A DNA stretch of 64,000 nucleotides, taken from the NCBI GenBank assembly GCA_021297795.1, contig JAJTGL010000002.1:1-64000 (forward strand), in the 5' to 3' direction. Shown here piece after piece: positions 16,877 to 28,469 of the stretch; the stretch's first letter is position 1, and every line of letters begins with the position of its first letter. The stretch is from Planctomycetaceae bacterium. Lineage in GTDB: Bacteria > Planctomycetota > Phycisphaerae > Phycisphaerales > SM1A02. Made by a program: the position numbers and the translations under genes. The notes under the pieces were generated by a model. The model searched no databases. It was given only the letters and a program-made list of their open reading frames with translations, and was not told where the DNA came from.

Positions 16877-18055
16877 TCAGGCGCGGTCCGGGCAGGGTGG
16901 CAGGCGGTCCACCGTCGCCTCGGGTCCGATACGGTCGTTCGCGGGCATCGGGTTCACGGTTGCGGCCAGTCCGCGCTCCGCCGACACGAAAGTCTCGTTT
17001 CCCGGCCGTGACTCCCGGTCGAGAAGCCGCATCAGACGCAGTTCGCCATCGGCGCGGCAGACCACGCGCTCGGTCTTGCCGCGACTGCCCAAGGGGTCGG
17101 TGACGATGCGGATTGCCGTTGGTGGGATCGGCGCACCGGTGGAGGGCGTGACGTCCGCGGATCCAGGCGCCGTCGCGAGGAAGGCAAACAGCGCGCGGCC
17201 ATCGCGCCGGCCCACGATTCGGTCGATCGCAGCCACGCGCGGCGTGGGCTCGATGCGGCGCGCCTCGTGGCACCAGTCGTCGGGTTTCGCGCGCATGGGG
17301 CAGGGCTTCTGGTGGAGGCACGGCGCCACCACGTGTGCGACGCCCGACGCAACCAGCGCGTCGCGCAGCGCCATCAGCGCGCGCGTGGTCGACTTCAGCG
17401 CGGGCTCGATCACGACGAGCGGTGCGTGCGCCGCCCAGCGCGCGACCATATCGACGGTGTCCGGTCGATGCACCGGATCGGCGCGATCCTGCGGAAGCAG
17501 TTCGTTGAGCGCGGTCTGGCAGAGGATCGCGTCGGCAGCGGGCAGTCTGAAGCCTCGGAAATCACGCGCTTCGACCGTCACGTGGACTTCGATGCCCGCG
17601 GCGGCCGCCGCGGCGCGCGCGGCTTGTTCGAAGGCGCGAGCCGCGGGCTCGCCGAGTTCGACCGCGATCAGTTCGACGCGTGGTGTCGTCGTCGCTCCGC
17701 GCGCGGCACGGCGTGCCGCGAGCCACGCGAGGAACCCGCAACTTGTCGCGCCCACGCCGGCGCCGAGGTCGACCACGCGCACATGCTCGAGCGTCGCGAG
17801 CCGCGCGAACAACGGGCTTCGCGCCGCGGCCTCCTCGAGCGCAAGCACCACCTTGGGCGCATCGCTCGCGAGGAAGTAGCCGCACTTCGCGTCGAGATGC
17901 TCGCGCGAGGCCTGCTCGCGGGCGAGGGCCTGGCGGTCGACGGTGTAGAGGTCGGAGAGTCGCGCGACGGCGGCGGCGAGCGCGGCATCGTCGGTGGCGG
18001 GCTGGGACGCGAGCCGATGCATGTCCTCGACGGCGAGGATGACGCGCTGTGCCAC
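16877..18055 (-). CDS. Rsm22-like methyltransferase-fold protein
   Basis: This protein resembles the Rsm22/METTL17 family, which assists small-subunit ribosome assembly and in mitochondria binds a 4Fe-4S cluster. It has a SAM-fold motif I, VVDLGAGVGATSCGFLAWL, then ILCQTALNELLP and the cysteine signature VVAPCLHQKPCPM followed by DDWCHEARRIEP. The usual histidine after the first Cys is shifted to CLHQ, and a further Cys (VVCRADGE) could complete a cluster. The start is uncertain: a longer frame runs back through the tRNA and is rejected; GTG 18055, TTG 18067 and ATG 18022 remain possible. GTG 18055 gives about 392 residues. The function in bacteria is not established. Confidence 0.75.
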   Translation of the reverse strand: MAQRVILAVEDMHRLASQPATDDAALAAAVARLSDLYTVDRQALAREQASREHLDAKCGYFLASDAPKVVLALEEAAARSPLFARLATLEHVRVVDLGAGVGATSCGFLAWLAARRAARGATTTPRVELIAVELGEPAARAFEQAARAAAAAAGIEVHVTVEARDFRGFRLPAADAILCQTALNELLPQDRADPVHRPDTVDMVARWAAHAPLVVIEPALKSTTRALMALRDALVASGVAHVVAPCLHQKPCPMRAKPDDWCHEARRIEPTPRVAAIDRIVGRRDGRALFAFLATAPGSADVTPSTGAPIPPTAIRIVTDPLGSRGKTERVVCRADGELRLMRLLDRESRPGNETFVSAERGLAATVNPMPANDRIGPEATVDRLPPCPDRA

Positions 18056-18068
18056 CGAGGGGATCAAA

Positions 18069-18142
<74 letters not shown>

Positions 18143-18232
18143 AGCGACGTACAGGGTAGCGAGGACAGGCCCGGGCGGGAAGTGCTACCTTTCCCCCCTC
18201 AGAAGCCGCCTCCCAGCGGCAAGGAGACACCG

Positions 18233-19015
18233 ATGGGCATCATGTCCGGCAAGCGTGGACTCGTCACCGGAGTCCTTCACGAGACGAGCATCGCGACCGC
18301 GATCACGCAGAGCCTGCTCCGCGAGGGCGCCGAGTGCATCTTCACCCACATGCCGGGCGAGAAGATGGAACGCCGCACGCGCAAGCTCGTCGAGGGGATG
18401 GGCATCGCCGCGCCGTGGCTCCAGCCGATGGACGTCGCGCAGGACGCCGACATCGCCGCGTGCTTCGAGCGCGTCGGCAAGGACTTCGGACAGATCGACT
18501 TCGTGGTCCACTCGATCGCGTTCGCCGACAAGGACTGGCTGAAGCTCGGACGCTTCGCCGCCACGCCGCGCTCGGTCTTCCTGAACGCGATGGACATCTC
18601 GGCGTTCAGCTACCAGGCGATGGCGAACGCCGCGCTTCCCGTCCTCAAGGATGGCGGCGCGATGATCGGCCTCAGCTACTACGGCGCCGAGAAGGCCGTG
18701 CCGGGCTACAACGTGATGGGTGTCGCGAAGGCGGCCCTCGAGGCGACCAACCGCTACCTCGCCATGGAGCTCGGCCGCGCGAAGAACGTGCGCTGCAACC
18801 TCGTGTCGGCCGGACCGATCAAGACGCTCTCGGCGTCGGCGGTCGGCGGCTTCGACTCGATCCTCGACCGGATCCCGCAGGTCGCGCCGTTGCCGCGCAA
18901 CATCGTGGCGCCCGAGGTGGGCGATGCGGCGGCGTTCCTCCTGTCGGATCTCTCGCGAGGCACGACCGGACAGGTGCTGTACGTCGACAGCGGCTACTCG
19001 ATCATGGGTCTGTGA
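18233..19015 (+). CDS. fabI: enoyl-[acyl-carrier-protein] reductase (NADH)
   Basis: FabI carries out the last reduction of the type II fatty-acid elongation cycle in the cytosol. It has 260 residues, the family's usual size. The ATG at 18233 has a good ribosome binding site (AAGGAG 6 bases upstream), which fixes the start despite a long open frame in front. The glycine-rich part is modified as in FabI (GLVTGVLHETSIATAI), with VVHSIAFADKDWL in the cofactor pocket. The catalytic pair is Tyr159 and Lys166 in PGYNVMGVAKAALE, the Y-x6-K spacing of FabI. The end GTTGQVLYVDSGYSIMG is also typical. It is convergent with the GTPase gene that follows. Confidence 0.97.
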   Translation: MGIMSGKRGLVTGVLHETSIATAITQSLLREGAECIFTHMPGEKMERRTRKLVEGMGIAAPWLQPMDVAQDADIAACFERVGKDFGQIDFVVHSIAFADKDWLKLGRFAATPRSVFLNAMDISAFSYQAMANAALPVLKDGGAMIGLSYYGAEKAVPGYNVMGVAKAALEATNRYLAMELGRAKNVRCNLVSAGPIKTLSASAVGGFDSILDRIPQVAPLPRNIVAPEVGDAAAFLLSDLSRGTTGQVLYVDSGYSIMGL

Positions 19016-19067
19016 GGCACGGGAGGTCGGCGATCCAGCGCGTGATGGCGCGTCGGATCACGCGACG

Positions 19068-20099
19068 TCACGCGGGCGCAAGCCGCGGATCGAAGATCCA
19101 CGGGCGCTGCGACAGGCGGTCGTCCTTCGGCACGAGTCGATCGCGGATCGCCGCGCGCAGTTCGGCGATGCCCTCGCCGGTGACGGCGCTCACGGCAAGA
19201 TCCGCGCCGGCGCAGGCCGCGGCGCGCGCATCCGCAGGCACGCGGTCGATCTGGGCCAGCACGCGCAGGTCGGGGACGCGACCGATGTCGCTCCACGGAA
19301 TGCCCGGTGCGGCAAGGGCCACGACGAAATCGGCGTCGGCGACCAGTCCGCGCGCGAGTTCGATGGCCGAGGCCTCGACCTCGTCGCCCGTCGCGCGCAT
19401 GCCGGGGAGATCGAACCACTCGACGACGAGCCCCGCGAGATCGATGCGCGCGCTAACCGCGTCGCGCGTGGTGCCCGCCTCCGGGCTCACAATCGAGGCC
19501 TCGCGGCCGAGGAGCGCGTTCGAAAGCGTGCTCTTCCCGCTGTTGGGAAGCCCGACGATCGCGACGCGCGCCGGATCGACGAGGCGCATCAGTCGCGCGG
19601 AGCGCGCGTGGTCGTCGGCCGTGACCGGTGCGGATCCGTGCGCGGCCCAGCGCTCGCGCTGGGCGAGGAGGAGTTGCACCGCAAGCGGGCTCGCCGCGCG
19701 TGCCATCGTGGCCAGCGCGAGCGCCTCCACGCGATCCTCCGCCTCGGGGAAGATCTCCATCGGGTCGAGTTCGGCGCGCGCGGCGAGCGGGTCGTCGATC
19801 CAATGCGCGCCGTGCGCCGAGAGCCACTCCGCCAGACGCTCGACGATGCGCGTGCCGCCGTGCGGCATCAGCTGCGCGCGCTCGGGCGCGAGGCGCGCGA
19901 CCAGTCCTTCATCGATCGATTCGAACTTCCGCAGTCGCAGGCCGCCGACCTCGACGTCGCGGCCGCAGAGCGCGGTGAGGCACGACGAGACATCGCCGAC
20001 GATCTCGATCATCGCGACCGCGCCGGCGCCATGCGGCGTCGCGCGGTAGCAGGCCACCTCGAGCGGTGCGGTGGAGTTGTCCGGAGCGGCTCCGGTCAT
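19068..20099 (-). CDS. MnmE/TrmE-like GTPase, C-terminally truncated form
   Basis: This is a 343-residue GTPase with an MnmE-like plan but about 100 residues shorter than MnmE. The N-terminal part (about 10-140) has ATPHGAGAVAMIEIVGD, where MnmE has its folate-binding TrmE_N domain. The G domain has G1 GLPNSGKST, G2 GTTRD, G3 DLPG (usually DTAG) and a non-canonical G4, QIDR, in place of NKxD. The C-terminus ends in WIFDPRLAPA and lacks the CxGK motif that MnmE needs for tRNA wobble-uridine modification. It is therefore probably a divergent paralogue with another role rather than MnmE itself. It is the last gene of a same-strand set after coaX, 68 bases away. Confidence 0.75.
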   Translation of the reverse strand: MTGAAPDNSTAPLEVACYRATPHGAGAVAMIEIVGDVSSCLTALCGRDVEVGGLRLRKFESIDEGLVARLAPERAQLMPHGGTRIVERLAEWLSAHGAHWIDDPLAARAELDPMEIFPEAEDRVEALALATMARAASPLAVQLLLAQRERWAAHGSAPVTADDHARSARLMRLVDPARVAIVGLPNSGKSTLSNALLGREASIVSPEAGTTRDAVSARIDLAGLVVEWFDLPGMRATGDEVEASAIELARGLVADADFVVALAAPGIPWSDIGRVPDLRVLAQIDRVPADARAAACAGADLAVSAVTGEGIAELRAAIRDRLVPKDDRLSQRPWIFDPRLAPA

Positions 20100-20167
20100 G
20101 TCGGATGAGATCGACGGATTCGCCTCGAAACGCGAGGAAATCGCTCAAGTCCGGCTCGGTTCGCGGG

Positions 20168-21175
20168 TCAGAGTCCCGCGTCTTCCCCATCGTCGTCGGC
20201 AGAGGCTGCGCGTCCTCGCGCGTGGTCATGGTCGCAGCCGCAGCCGTCGTGATGCTCGTGCCCGTGCTCGTGCGCATGACCGCGGAGAGGGGTCGCGTCA
20301 TCGGCATCGAGTTCGCTCTGTGCGGGCAGGAGCGAGAATCCCGCGCGTGCACCGCCGCCAGCGCCATGCTGGTTCTCCGGCGCATCGGGTTCCAGCGCGT
20401 GGCGCGCGGCGATCGCAACGCCTCGGAGAACGAGATCCGGCACGATCTGCGTGACGAGTTCGTCGTCCGAGAAGAGACTCGCCGCGTCGCCGCCGGTCGC
20501 GATCACGACGGGGAATGCGCCGTAGGCCTCGGCGTACTTCTCGACCAGTCTCCAGACGAGTCCGCGCGCGCCGTGGTAGACGCCGCGGAGCATCGCCTCG
20601 CGCGTGTCGGCTCCCCACGCGGTGCCCGACGGTGGTTCGAACGCACCGTCGAAGCCGATCGCCGGAAGCGCGGCGGTCTGCTCGTGCAGCGCGCGAAGCT
20701 GCATGCGCAGCCCGGGCGCGATCGCACCGCCGTGGAAGACGCCCTCGCCGTCGACGAAGTCGACCGTGATGCAGGTACCCGCATCGATCACGACGCAGGC
20801 CTGCCGCAGCTTGTCCCACGCCGCGGCCGCGTTGAGCAGCCGGTCGATGCCGGGCTTCGCGCCTGGCGCGAGGCAGGTGCCGATCGGCACGGGCATGTCG
20901 GTCGGAATCTCGTAGACGTCGCACGCGAGCTGGTCGCGCAGCGCGCCGACGAGCGTGGTCGAGATCTTCGGGTTGACGCTCGCGACCACGACCGACGCAT
21001 CGGCTTCGGCGCCGATCGATTCGTACATCGCCGCGGCCTTCTCCACGGCCGATGCGACGTCGTCCTTCGGGAGGAAGACCACGTCCTCGGGATCTGCGTC
21101 GCGGAAGATCGCGAGCTTGATCCGCGTGTTGCCGACCTGGATCGCGAGCGTGGGGGGTTGATGCGGCTTCTGCAT
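20168..21175 (-). CDS. coaX: type III pantothenate kinase with His-rich tail
   Basis: CoaX phosphorylates pantothenate, the first step of coenzyme A synthesis. From the ATG at 21175 the protein has 335 residues, longer than the usual 250-270. The family motifs are present: phosphate loop VGNTRIKLAIF, pantothenate site PGAKPGIDRLLNAAAAW, DAGTCITVDFVD and GGAIAPGLRMQ. Two oddities are visible. The first motif is IQVGNT, so the aspartate of the usual DxGNT is Gln. The C-terminus carries about 50 extra residues including GHAHEHGHEHHDGCGCDHDH, a likely metal-binding tail. It sits between a class IV aminotransferase and an MnmE-like GTPase on the same strand. Confidence 0.88.
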   Translation of the reverse strand: MQKPHQPPTLAIQVGNTRIKLAIFRDADPEDVVFLPKDDVASAVEKAAAMYESIGAEADASVVVASVNPKISTTLVGALRDQLACDVYEIPTDMPVPIGTCLAPGAKPGIDRLLNAAAAWDKLRQACVVIDAGTCITVDFVDGEGVFHGGAIAPGLRMQLRALHEQTAALPAIGFDGAFEPPSGTAWGADTREAMLRGVYHGARGLVWRLVEKYAEAYGAFPVVIATGGDAASLFSDDELVTQIVPDLVLRGVAIAARHALEPDAPENQHGAGGGARAGFSLLPAQSELDADDATPLRGHAHEHGHEHHDGCGCDHDHARGRAASADDDGEDAGL

Positions 21176-21216
21176 GGAGGTTCCGTGATGGTTTGTTCGG
21201 CGATGTCCGGTGATGT

Positions 21217-22110
21217 TCAGCGGCGCGCGGCGAGTTCCGCGGGGCTTCCGCTTGCGCCGCGGGCAATCCCGTCGCCGATCGCAAGGCGCATCGCGTCGAA
21301 GAGCTTGCGTGTGACGGGGCCGGCGATGCCGTCGCCCACGGGGCGACCGTCGAGCCGGACTACCGCGCTCGCGAGGCGGCGACTCGACGTGATCATCAGT
21401 TCGTCCGCCTGCGCGAGTTCCTCGAGCCGCACGCGGCGCACTTCGGTCGGGATGCCGCACGCGGCGGCCGCCGCGAGGAGATCGGCCCGGGCGGTGCCGT
21501 GGAGAATCGGGGGTTCTTCCGCGATCGGGGTCGTCACCATCGCGCCGTTCCGGACGAGCGCGACGTTCGAGTACGCGCCCTCGCCGACGAAGCCGTCGCG
21601 ATGGAGGATCGCCTCGTTCGCGCCATGCGCGTCGGCCTCGAGGAGGTGCAGGATGTTGCCCATCAGCGAGATGGTCTTGATCTCGCACAGTTTCCAGCGG
21701 AGATCCTCGGCCGTGACGGCGGCGATCTCGCCGGGCGCGACGAGCGAAGAGAGGGGCTCGCCGGGCGTGGCGATCACGACCACGGTCGGTGTGAGGCGCT
21801 CGGTCGGCACGTGTGCGCGCGTGCGGCCCGCGCCGCGCGTCACCTGCGCGTAGACGACCGCGTCGCGGAGATCGTTCGCGGCGATCGTCTCGCGGCAGAG
21901 CGCCGGCAGCGTGGTGGCGTCGAAGCCGTCGATCCTTGCGAGCGCGAGGCTGCGCGCCAGCCGGCGCGCGTGGGCGTCCTCGCCCACGCCGTAGCCATCG
22001 AAGTAGCGGATCAGCTCGTAGACGCCGTCGCCGAAGAGAAACCCGCGGTCCAACACGCTGATGTGCGCGTCGCGTTCATCGACGAGGCAGCCGTTGAGGT
22101 GGATCTTCAC
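21217..22110 (-). CDS. class IV aminotransferase (D-alanine/branched-chain type)
   Basis: This is a PLP-dependent fold-type IV aminotransferase of 297 residues starting at GTG 22110, where the conserved N-terminus KIHLNGCLV begins. The signature DRGFLFGDGVYELIRYF, the PLP-lysine segment CEIKTISLMGNIL and EAILHRDGFVGEGAYSNV are all present, as is GTARADLL. The pattern is closest to D-amino-acid aminotransferase, which supplies D-alanine or D-glutamate for the wall, but branched-chain and 4-amino-4-deoxychorismate lyase relatives share these motifs. It lies between btpA and coaX on the same strand with short spacers. Confidence 0.88.
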   Translation of the reverse strand: MKIHLNGCLVDERDAHISVLDRGFLFGDGVYELIRYFDGYGVGEDAHARRLARSLALARIDGFDATTLPALCRETIAANDLRDAVVYAQVTRGAGRTRAHVPTERLTPTVVVIATPGEPLSSLVAPGEIAAVTAEDLRWKLCEIKTISLMGNILHLLEADAHGANEAILHRDGFVGEGAYSNVALVRNGAMVTTPIAEEPPILHGTARADLLAAAAACGIPTEVRRVRLEELAQADELMITSSRRLASAVVRLDGRPVGDGIAGPVTRKLFDAMRLAIGDGIARGASGSPAELAARR

Positions 22111-22213
22111 GGGCGTGGCGCGAGTGGCTGGAGGGGGGCGTTGCGGCGGCCTCGGCCGCCCGCAGCGCATCGCGCGCCGCGCAGGCGCGCAGTCTACCAA
22201 CCTTTCGGCTCGC

Positions 22214-25390
<3,177 letters not shown>

Positions 25391-25490
25391 ACCCGGGCGG
25401 ATGATCCGGTCGAGACGAGCCGCCGGTCAGGCGCCGGATGCCCGGTGGTCGCGCGGGTTCCGGCGACTCGGACTCGGTTAGCATGGCCGC

Positions 25491-27599
25491 ATGCTGACCG
25501 CCGTCGCGACGCTCCTTGGCCTGACGCTCGGGTTTCTCCCTCCGCCTCCCGCCGACCTCGAGCAGGGCTACACGTTCCGCATCTACGAGATCGGGCGCGA
25601 GCTCGACCGCGTGGCCCGTGTGGCCGAGGATGCGACGCCCAACATCGACCGCCTCGAGGATCGCATCGACTTCAAGGACATCGAGTCGCTGGTGCCGCAG
25701 GGCATCCGTCGCGATCAGATCGCCATCGAGGCGATCGGCTACCTCGAGATCACCGAGCCGGGCAACTACACCTTCGAGTTGCGCTGCGACGACGGCGGCG
25801 TACTTGAGATCGACGGTACACGCGTGATCGTGCACGACGGACTGCATCCGCCTGACCCGAAGGAAGGGCAGATCGAACTCGACAAGGGGCTGCATCCCTT
25901 CCGGATCGATCTGTTCCAGAACGGCGGGGGCGCCGCGCTCATCCTCAACTGGAGGAAGCCGGGCAGCGGTCGCTCCGAGGTCGTTCCCGCCGAGGCCTTC
26001 CGCACCGAGAAGGGCGTCACGCGCGTGGTCGCGCCGGGATCGAAGGTCTACAAGGACGGCCGTGAGAACCAGCGCCCGGGCGACGGACTGCCGATCGAGG
26101 CCGTCTATCCGCGCTTCTCCGTCGAGCCGCTGCGACCGAAGGACTTCCGTCCGAAGGCGGGCGGCATGGCGTTCCTTCCGGATGGTCGGCTCGTCGTCAG
26201 CGACTTCGAGCCGGTCAACAACGGCGTCCTGCGCACCGAGACGAACGGCACGCTCTTCATCCTTTCCGGCGTGATCAACGGCACGCCCGAGACCATCAAG
26301 GTCGAGAAGCTGCCCGGCGGCTACCACGATCCCTGCGGCGTCGTCTGCGTCGACGGCGACATCTACGTCTCGCATCGCCCCGGCATCGACCGGCTGCGCG
26401 ACCTCGACAAGGACGGCGTCTTCGAGACCCACGAGGAGTGGGCACGCCCGTGGGTCGGCGACAACTACCACCACTTCTCCTTCGGGCTCAAGGAGAAGGA
26501 CCGCTGGATCTACGGCTCGCTCTCGACCTCGATCTACTTCGGCAACACCATCCAGACCGATGGCGTCGAGGGCGAACTCGTCGGTCTGAACGGCCCGAAC
26601 CCGCCGAACCGCGGCACGCTCTACCGGATCAACGTCGACACGAAGGAGATCGAGTTCCTCGCGGGCGGGTTCCGGACGCCGAACGGCGTCGAGGTCACGC
26701 CGTCCGGCGATGTCTTCGTCACCGACAACCAGGGCGCGTGGATGCCGGCGAGCAAGCTGAACCATGTGAAGCGGGGCCGTTTCTACGGCCACTACAACGG
26801 GCGGCAGAAGTCGCGCGTCTACCCCGAGGGTGGACATGCGAGCCTCTTCAGCGAGAACCCACCGTCGTCGCCGGCGGTCTGGCTTCCACAGAACGAGATC
26901 GCGAACTCGCCGACGACGCCACTCGTGATCCGCGACGGGCGGTTCGAGGGGCAGCTCTGGCTCGGCGAACTGACGCTCGGTGGCATCAACCGCGTCTCGC
27001 TCGAGGAGGTCGCCGGCGAACTGCAGGGTTGCGCCTACCGCGCCGGCAACGGCCTCGAGGGCGGCGTGCAGCGACTCGTCGACGGGCCCGACGGCAACCT
27101 CTATGCATGCTCGATCGGCTCCGGTGGCAACTGGAACTGGCGCGACACGCGCTTCGGCCTCCAGCGTCTGCGCGCGACCGGTGCGGAGGTGTTCGAGATC
27201 GCGCTCGTCCGCGCCACTCCGGATGGCCTCGAGGTCGTGTTCACCGAGCCGGTGCGTGGCGGCGGCGCGGGAGCGGACTCGTGGCTGCGCGACCCGGGCA
27301 ACTTCACGCTCCGTCAGTGGCGCTACGAGGCGACGGCGAACTACGGCGGACCGAAGATCGACGAGGAGGAGGTCGCGATCGTCGAGGCGGTTCCATCGAA
27401 GCGCGGCGACGCCGTGCTCCTGCGCGCTCCCGGCATCAAGGCGGGGCGCGTCGTCCACCTGCGCACGAAGCCGGACGCGGAGTCGGGCCGCGAGATCTGG
27501 TCGACCGAGGCCTGGTACACGATGAACGCGAAGCCGACCGCGGATGCCCCCGCGAAGGCCGCCGACCTGCTGACGCCATCCTCCGCACCGCCGCGATAG
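25491..27599 (+). CDS. secreted PA14 and beta-propeller protein
   Basis: This is a 702-residue exported protein of the kind common in planctomycete secretomes. After a short signal peptide (about 1-22) comes a PA14-like carbohydrate-binding domain (about 60-165) with PGNYTFELRCDDGGVLEIDG and KGLHPFRIDLFQNGG. The rest is a beta-propeller resembling glucose/sorbosone dehydrogenase or membrane-bound dehydrogenase proteins: GGMAFLPDGRLVVSD, GGYHDPCGVVCVDG, FRTPNGVEVTPSGDVFVTDN and GPDGNLYACSIGSGG. No haem-binding CxxCH was seen, so electron transfer would need a partner. Its substrate is unknown. It follows GAPDH by 100 bases but is probably independent. Confidence 0.82.
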   Translation: MLTAVATLLGLTLGFLPPPPADLEQGYTFRIYEIGRELDRVARVAEDATPNIDRLEDRIDFKDIESLVPQGIRRDQIAIEAIGYLEITEPGNYTFELRCDDGGVLEIDGTRVIVHDGLHPPDPKEGQIELDKGLHPFRIDLFQNGGGAALILNWRKPGSGRSEVVPAEAFRTEKGVTRVVAPGSKVYKDGRENQRPGDGLPIEAVYPRFSVEPLRPKDFRPKAGGMAFLPDGRLVVSDFEPVNNGVLRTETNGTLFILSGVINGTPETIKVEKLPGGYHDPCGVVCVDGDIYVSHRPGIDRLRDLDKDGVFETHEEWARPWVGDNYHHFSFGLKEKDRWIYGSLSTSIYFGNTIQTDGVEGELVGLNGPNPPNRGTLYRINVDTKEIEFLAGGFRTPNGVEVTPSGDVFVTDNQGAWMPASKLNHVKRGRFYGHYNGRQKSRVYPEGGHASLFSENPPSSPAVWLPQNEIANSPTTPLVIRDGRFEGQLWLGELTLGGINRVSLEEVAGELQGCAYRAGNGLEGGVQRLVDGPDGNLYACSIGSGGNWNWRDTRFGLQRLRATGAEVFEIALVRATPDGLEVVFTEPVRGGGAGADSWLRDPGNFTLRQWRYEATANYGGPKIDEEEVAIVEAVPSKRGDAVLLRAPGIKAGRVVHLRTKPDAESGREIWSTEAWYTMNAKPTADAPAKAADLLTPSSAPPR

Positions 27600-27684
27600 G
27601 CGCGTCTCTGGCCGCCCGATGACGCCTGATGACACCTGATGACGTCCGACGACATAGAGCATGCCTGCTCGCCGAGGAACCTCC

Positions 27685-27840
27685 ATGGACGCACTGATCT
27701 TCCTGCTCATCCTCGCCACGCTCGTCGCCATGTGGCGCGGCAAGCGTCGCCTCGCGGGCATGCTCTTCGCCGTCGCGCTCGTCGCGGTCGTCCTCCTCTT
27801 CCGGCATCACGCGACCGACACGCTGCCGATCAGCCTCTGA
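27685..27840 (+). CDS. DUF5993-type small membrane protein
   Basis: This is a 51-residue membrane protein with two hydrophobic segments separated by a basic loop: DALIFLLILATLVAMW, RGKRR, LAGMLFAVALVAVVLLF, then RHHATDTLPISL. This matches the DUF5993 pattern, a small family that is usually found next to dsbB. It ends 15 bases before the dsbB gene, so the two are almost certainly co-transcribed and the small protein may stabilise DsbB. The function of the family is not established. Confidence 0.82.
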   Translation: MDALIFLLILATLVAMWRGKRRLAGMLFAVALVAVVLLFRHHATDTLPISL

Positions 27841-27855
27841 CGCGAGGGGACGACC

Positions 27856-28458
27856 ATGACGCTCTTCCGGCTCTGCATCGCCATCACCTGCATCCTCGCG
27901 ACCTGCGCGGTGCTTGTCGGCGCGCTGTGGGCGCAGTACGGGCTCGGCGAGTTTCCGTGCCCGCTCTGCATCATCCAGCGGATGGGCATGATGCTCGCGG
28001 CGCTCGGGCCGGCGTGGCTTCTCTGCCGCGCGGCGCGAGGTCCCGTCGACGCGCATGACTTCGCGCAGTGCTACGCGTGCAGCATCCTCGCGGCACTCGT
28101 CGGCGGTACGGTGTCGGGGCGGCAGGTGCTCATCCACATCGCACCGGGGGACCCGGGCTACGGCGCGCCGATTCTGGGGCTCCATCTCTACACCTGGGCG
28201 TTCATCGTCTTTGTGGTAGTCGTGGCGGTGAGCGCGGTGCAGATGCTCGTCCTGCCGAAGCGCGCCGAGTCGCATCGTGTTGGTGTCGGTGCGAGGCTTT
28301 CGGTCGCTCTCCTCGGCGCGATCATCGCGGTGAATGCGGTCGCCGTCTTCGTCGAGAGCGGCTTCCACTGGTTTCTCCCTGACAATCCGACGTCGAACCG
28401 CCTGATCGACGAACTGCGCGGCGCGCCGCCGACAACCGATGAAGCGAGCAACCCTTGA
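27856..28458 (+). CDS. dsbB: disulfide bond formation protein B
   Basis: DsbB re-oxidises the periplasmic thiol oxidase DsbA using quinone. The protein has 200 residues and four to five membrane segments. The first redox pair is in EFPCPLCIIQRMGMM, the CPLC of this family. A further pair is visible in QCYACS after the second segment, and the loop GRQVLIHIAPGDPGYGAPILG precedes the third; the placement of the second pair differs from E. coli DsbB, as in the DsbI-like branch. It lies between the DUF5993 and DUF1569 genes. No DsbA gene is in the window. Confidence 0.88.
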   Translation: MTLFRLCIAITCILATCAVLVGALWAQYGLGEFPCPLCIIQRMGMMLAALGPAWLLCRAARGPVDAHDFAQCYACSILAALVGGTVSGRQVLIHIAPGDPGYGAPILGLHLYTWAFIVFVVVVAVSAVQMLVLPKRAESHRVGVGARLSVALLGAIIAVNAVAVFVESGFHWFLPDNPTSNRLIDELRGAPPTTDEASNP

Positions 28459-28469
28459 ACAGTGCAAAC

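Noticed and set aside
19068-20099. Annotation as true tRNA modification GTPase MnmE
   Set aside because: The C-terminal CxGK motif and about 100 residues are missing, and G3/G4 are non-canonical.
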